From contig CAZMFZ010000046.1 of the NCBI GenBank assembly GCA_964565665.1, forward strand, positions 1 through 25,095: 25,095 nucleotides of DNA, in the 5' to 3' direction. Shown piece by piece: positions 25,079 through 25,095 of the stretch. Origin of the DNA: CAZMFZ01 sp964565665 (lineage in GTDB: Bacteria > Bacteroidota > Bacteroidia > Cytophagales > UBA9547). Numbering within the stretch: position 1 is the stretch's first letter; each line of letters begins with the position of its first letter. A model generated the notes under the pieces. It saw nothing but the letters and a program-made list of their open reading frames with translations. It did no database searches and was not told where the DNA came from. A program made the position numbers and the translations under genes.

Positions 25079-25095
25079 TCTCTTCAAGCTTCCTA
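25053..25095 (+). CDS. Possible start of a further gene (partial)
   Basis: ATG at 25053, inside the last codons of the SatD gene, opens a frame that stays open to the window edge (MKIIDRASNLFKLP). An overlapping start would fit an operon, but 14 codons are too few to identify a family, and the sequence does not look like the small DUF3307 membrane protein that often follows satD. It could be a chance frame. Confidence 0.2.
   Translation, partial: MKIIDRASNLFKLP

Overview
The window reads as a chromosomal segment of an A+T-rich member of the Bacteroidota. The evidence is a set of family choices typical of that phylum (a very large secreted beta-rich protein, a YfhO-type membrane protein, a SPOR-domain protein, a bacterial GH3-family protein), signal peptides ending in xAQ, weak or absent Shine-Dalgarno sequences, and upstream motifs matching the Bacteroidota promoter form TTG-N(16-23)-TAnnTTTG. 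The genus cannot be told from the sequence alone. No rRNA, tRNA, CRISPR array, insertion sequence or replication origin was seen. No gene-free stretch exceeds 300 bases; the largest gaps are the divergent regions 22796-23017, 17605-17820 and 8663-8825.

Layout. 1-211: tail of an unidentified plus-strand gene and an odd protein-like reading frame on the minus strand. 193-5382 (minus): a 1729-residue secreted protein with a repetitive Lys/Pro/Glu tail. 5537-11279 (plus): a secreted acetylxylan-esterase-like hydrolase, aroA (EPSP synthase) and a YfhO-family polytopic membrane protein. 11371-13012 (plus): an A+T-richer two-gene accessory module whose second gene carries a single-base frameshift. 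13127-14871 (plus): a SPOR-domain envelope protein and an M20 amidohydrolase, probably one operon. 14873-17604 (minus): a cluster of small proteins (double SRPBCC/AHSA1, two VOC/PhnB-like, DoxX-like, DUF4287, and a 69-residue protein), interrupted by a perfect 38-bp palindrome. 17821-18241 (plus): remnant of a GlxA-type AraC regulator with its middle deleted. 18337-20897 (plus): a translationally coupled pair of exported proteins, the second with TPR-like repeats. 20906-22795 (minus): a hybrid sensor kinase with a periplasmic solute-binding domain. 23018-25078 (plus): a GH3-family adenylating enzyme and a SatD-family protein, and possibly the start of another gene.

How the genes work together. 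Most are housekeeping or envelope genes in short operons. The minus-strand SRPBCC/VOC/DoxX/DUF4287 cluster looks like a stress or small-molecule-handling set, and the divergent GlxA-like gene next to it was probably its regulator before it was destroyed by a deletion. The 11371-13012 pair is the best candidate for a poorly described accessory system: two tightly coupled genes of unknown function, base composition unlike their neighbours, lying between conserved chromosomal genes, and broken in this copy.
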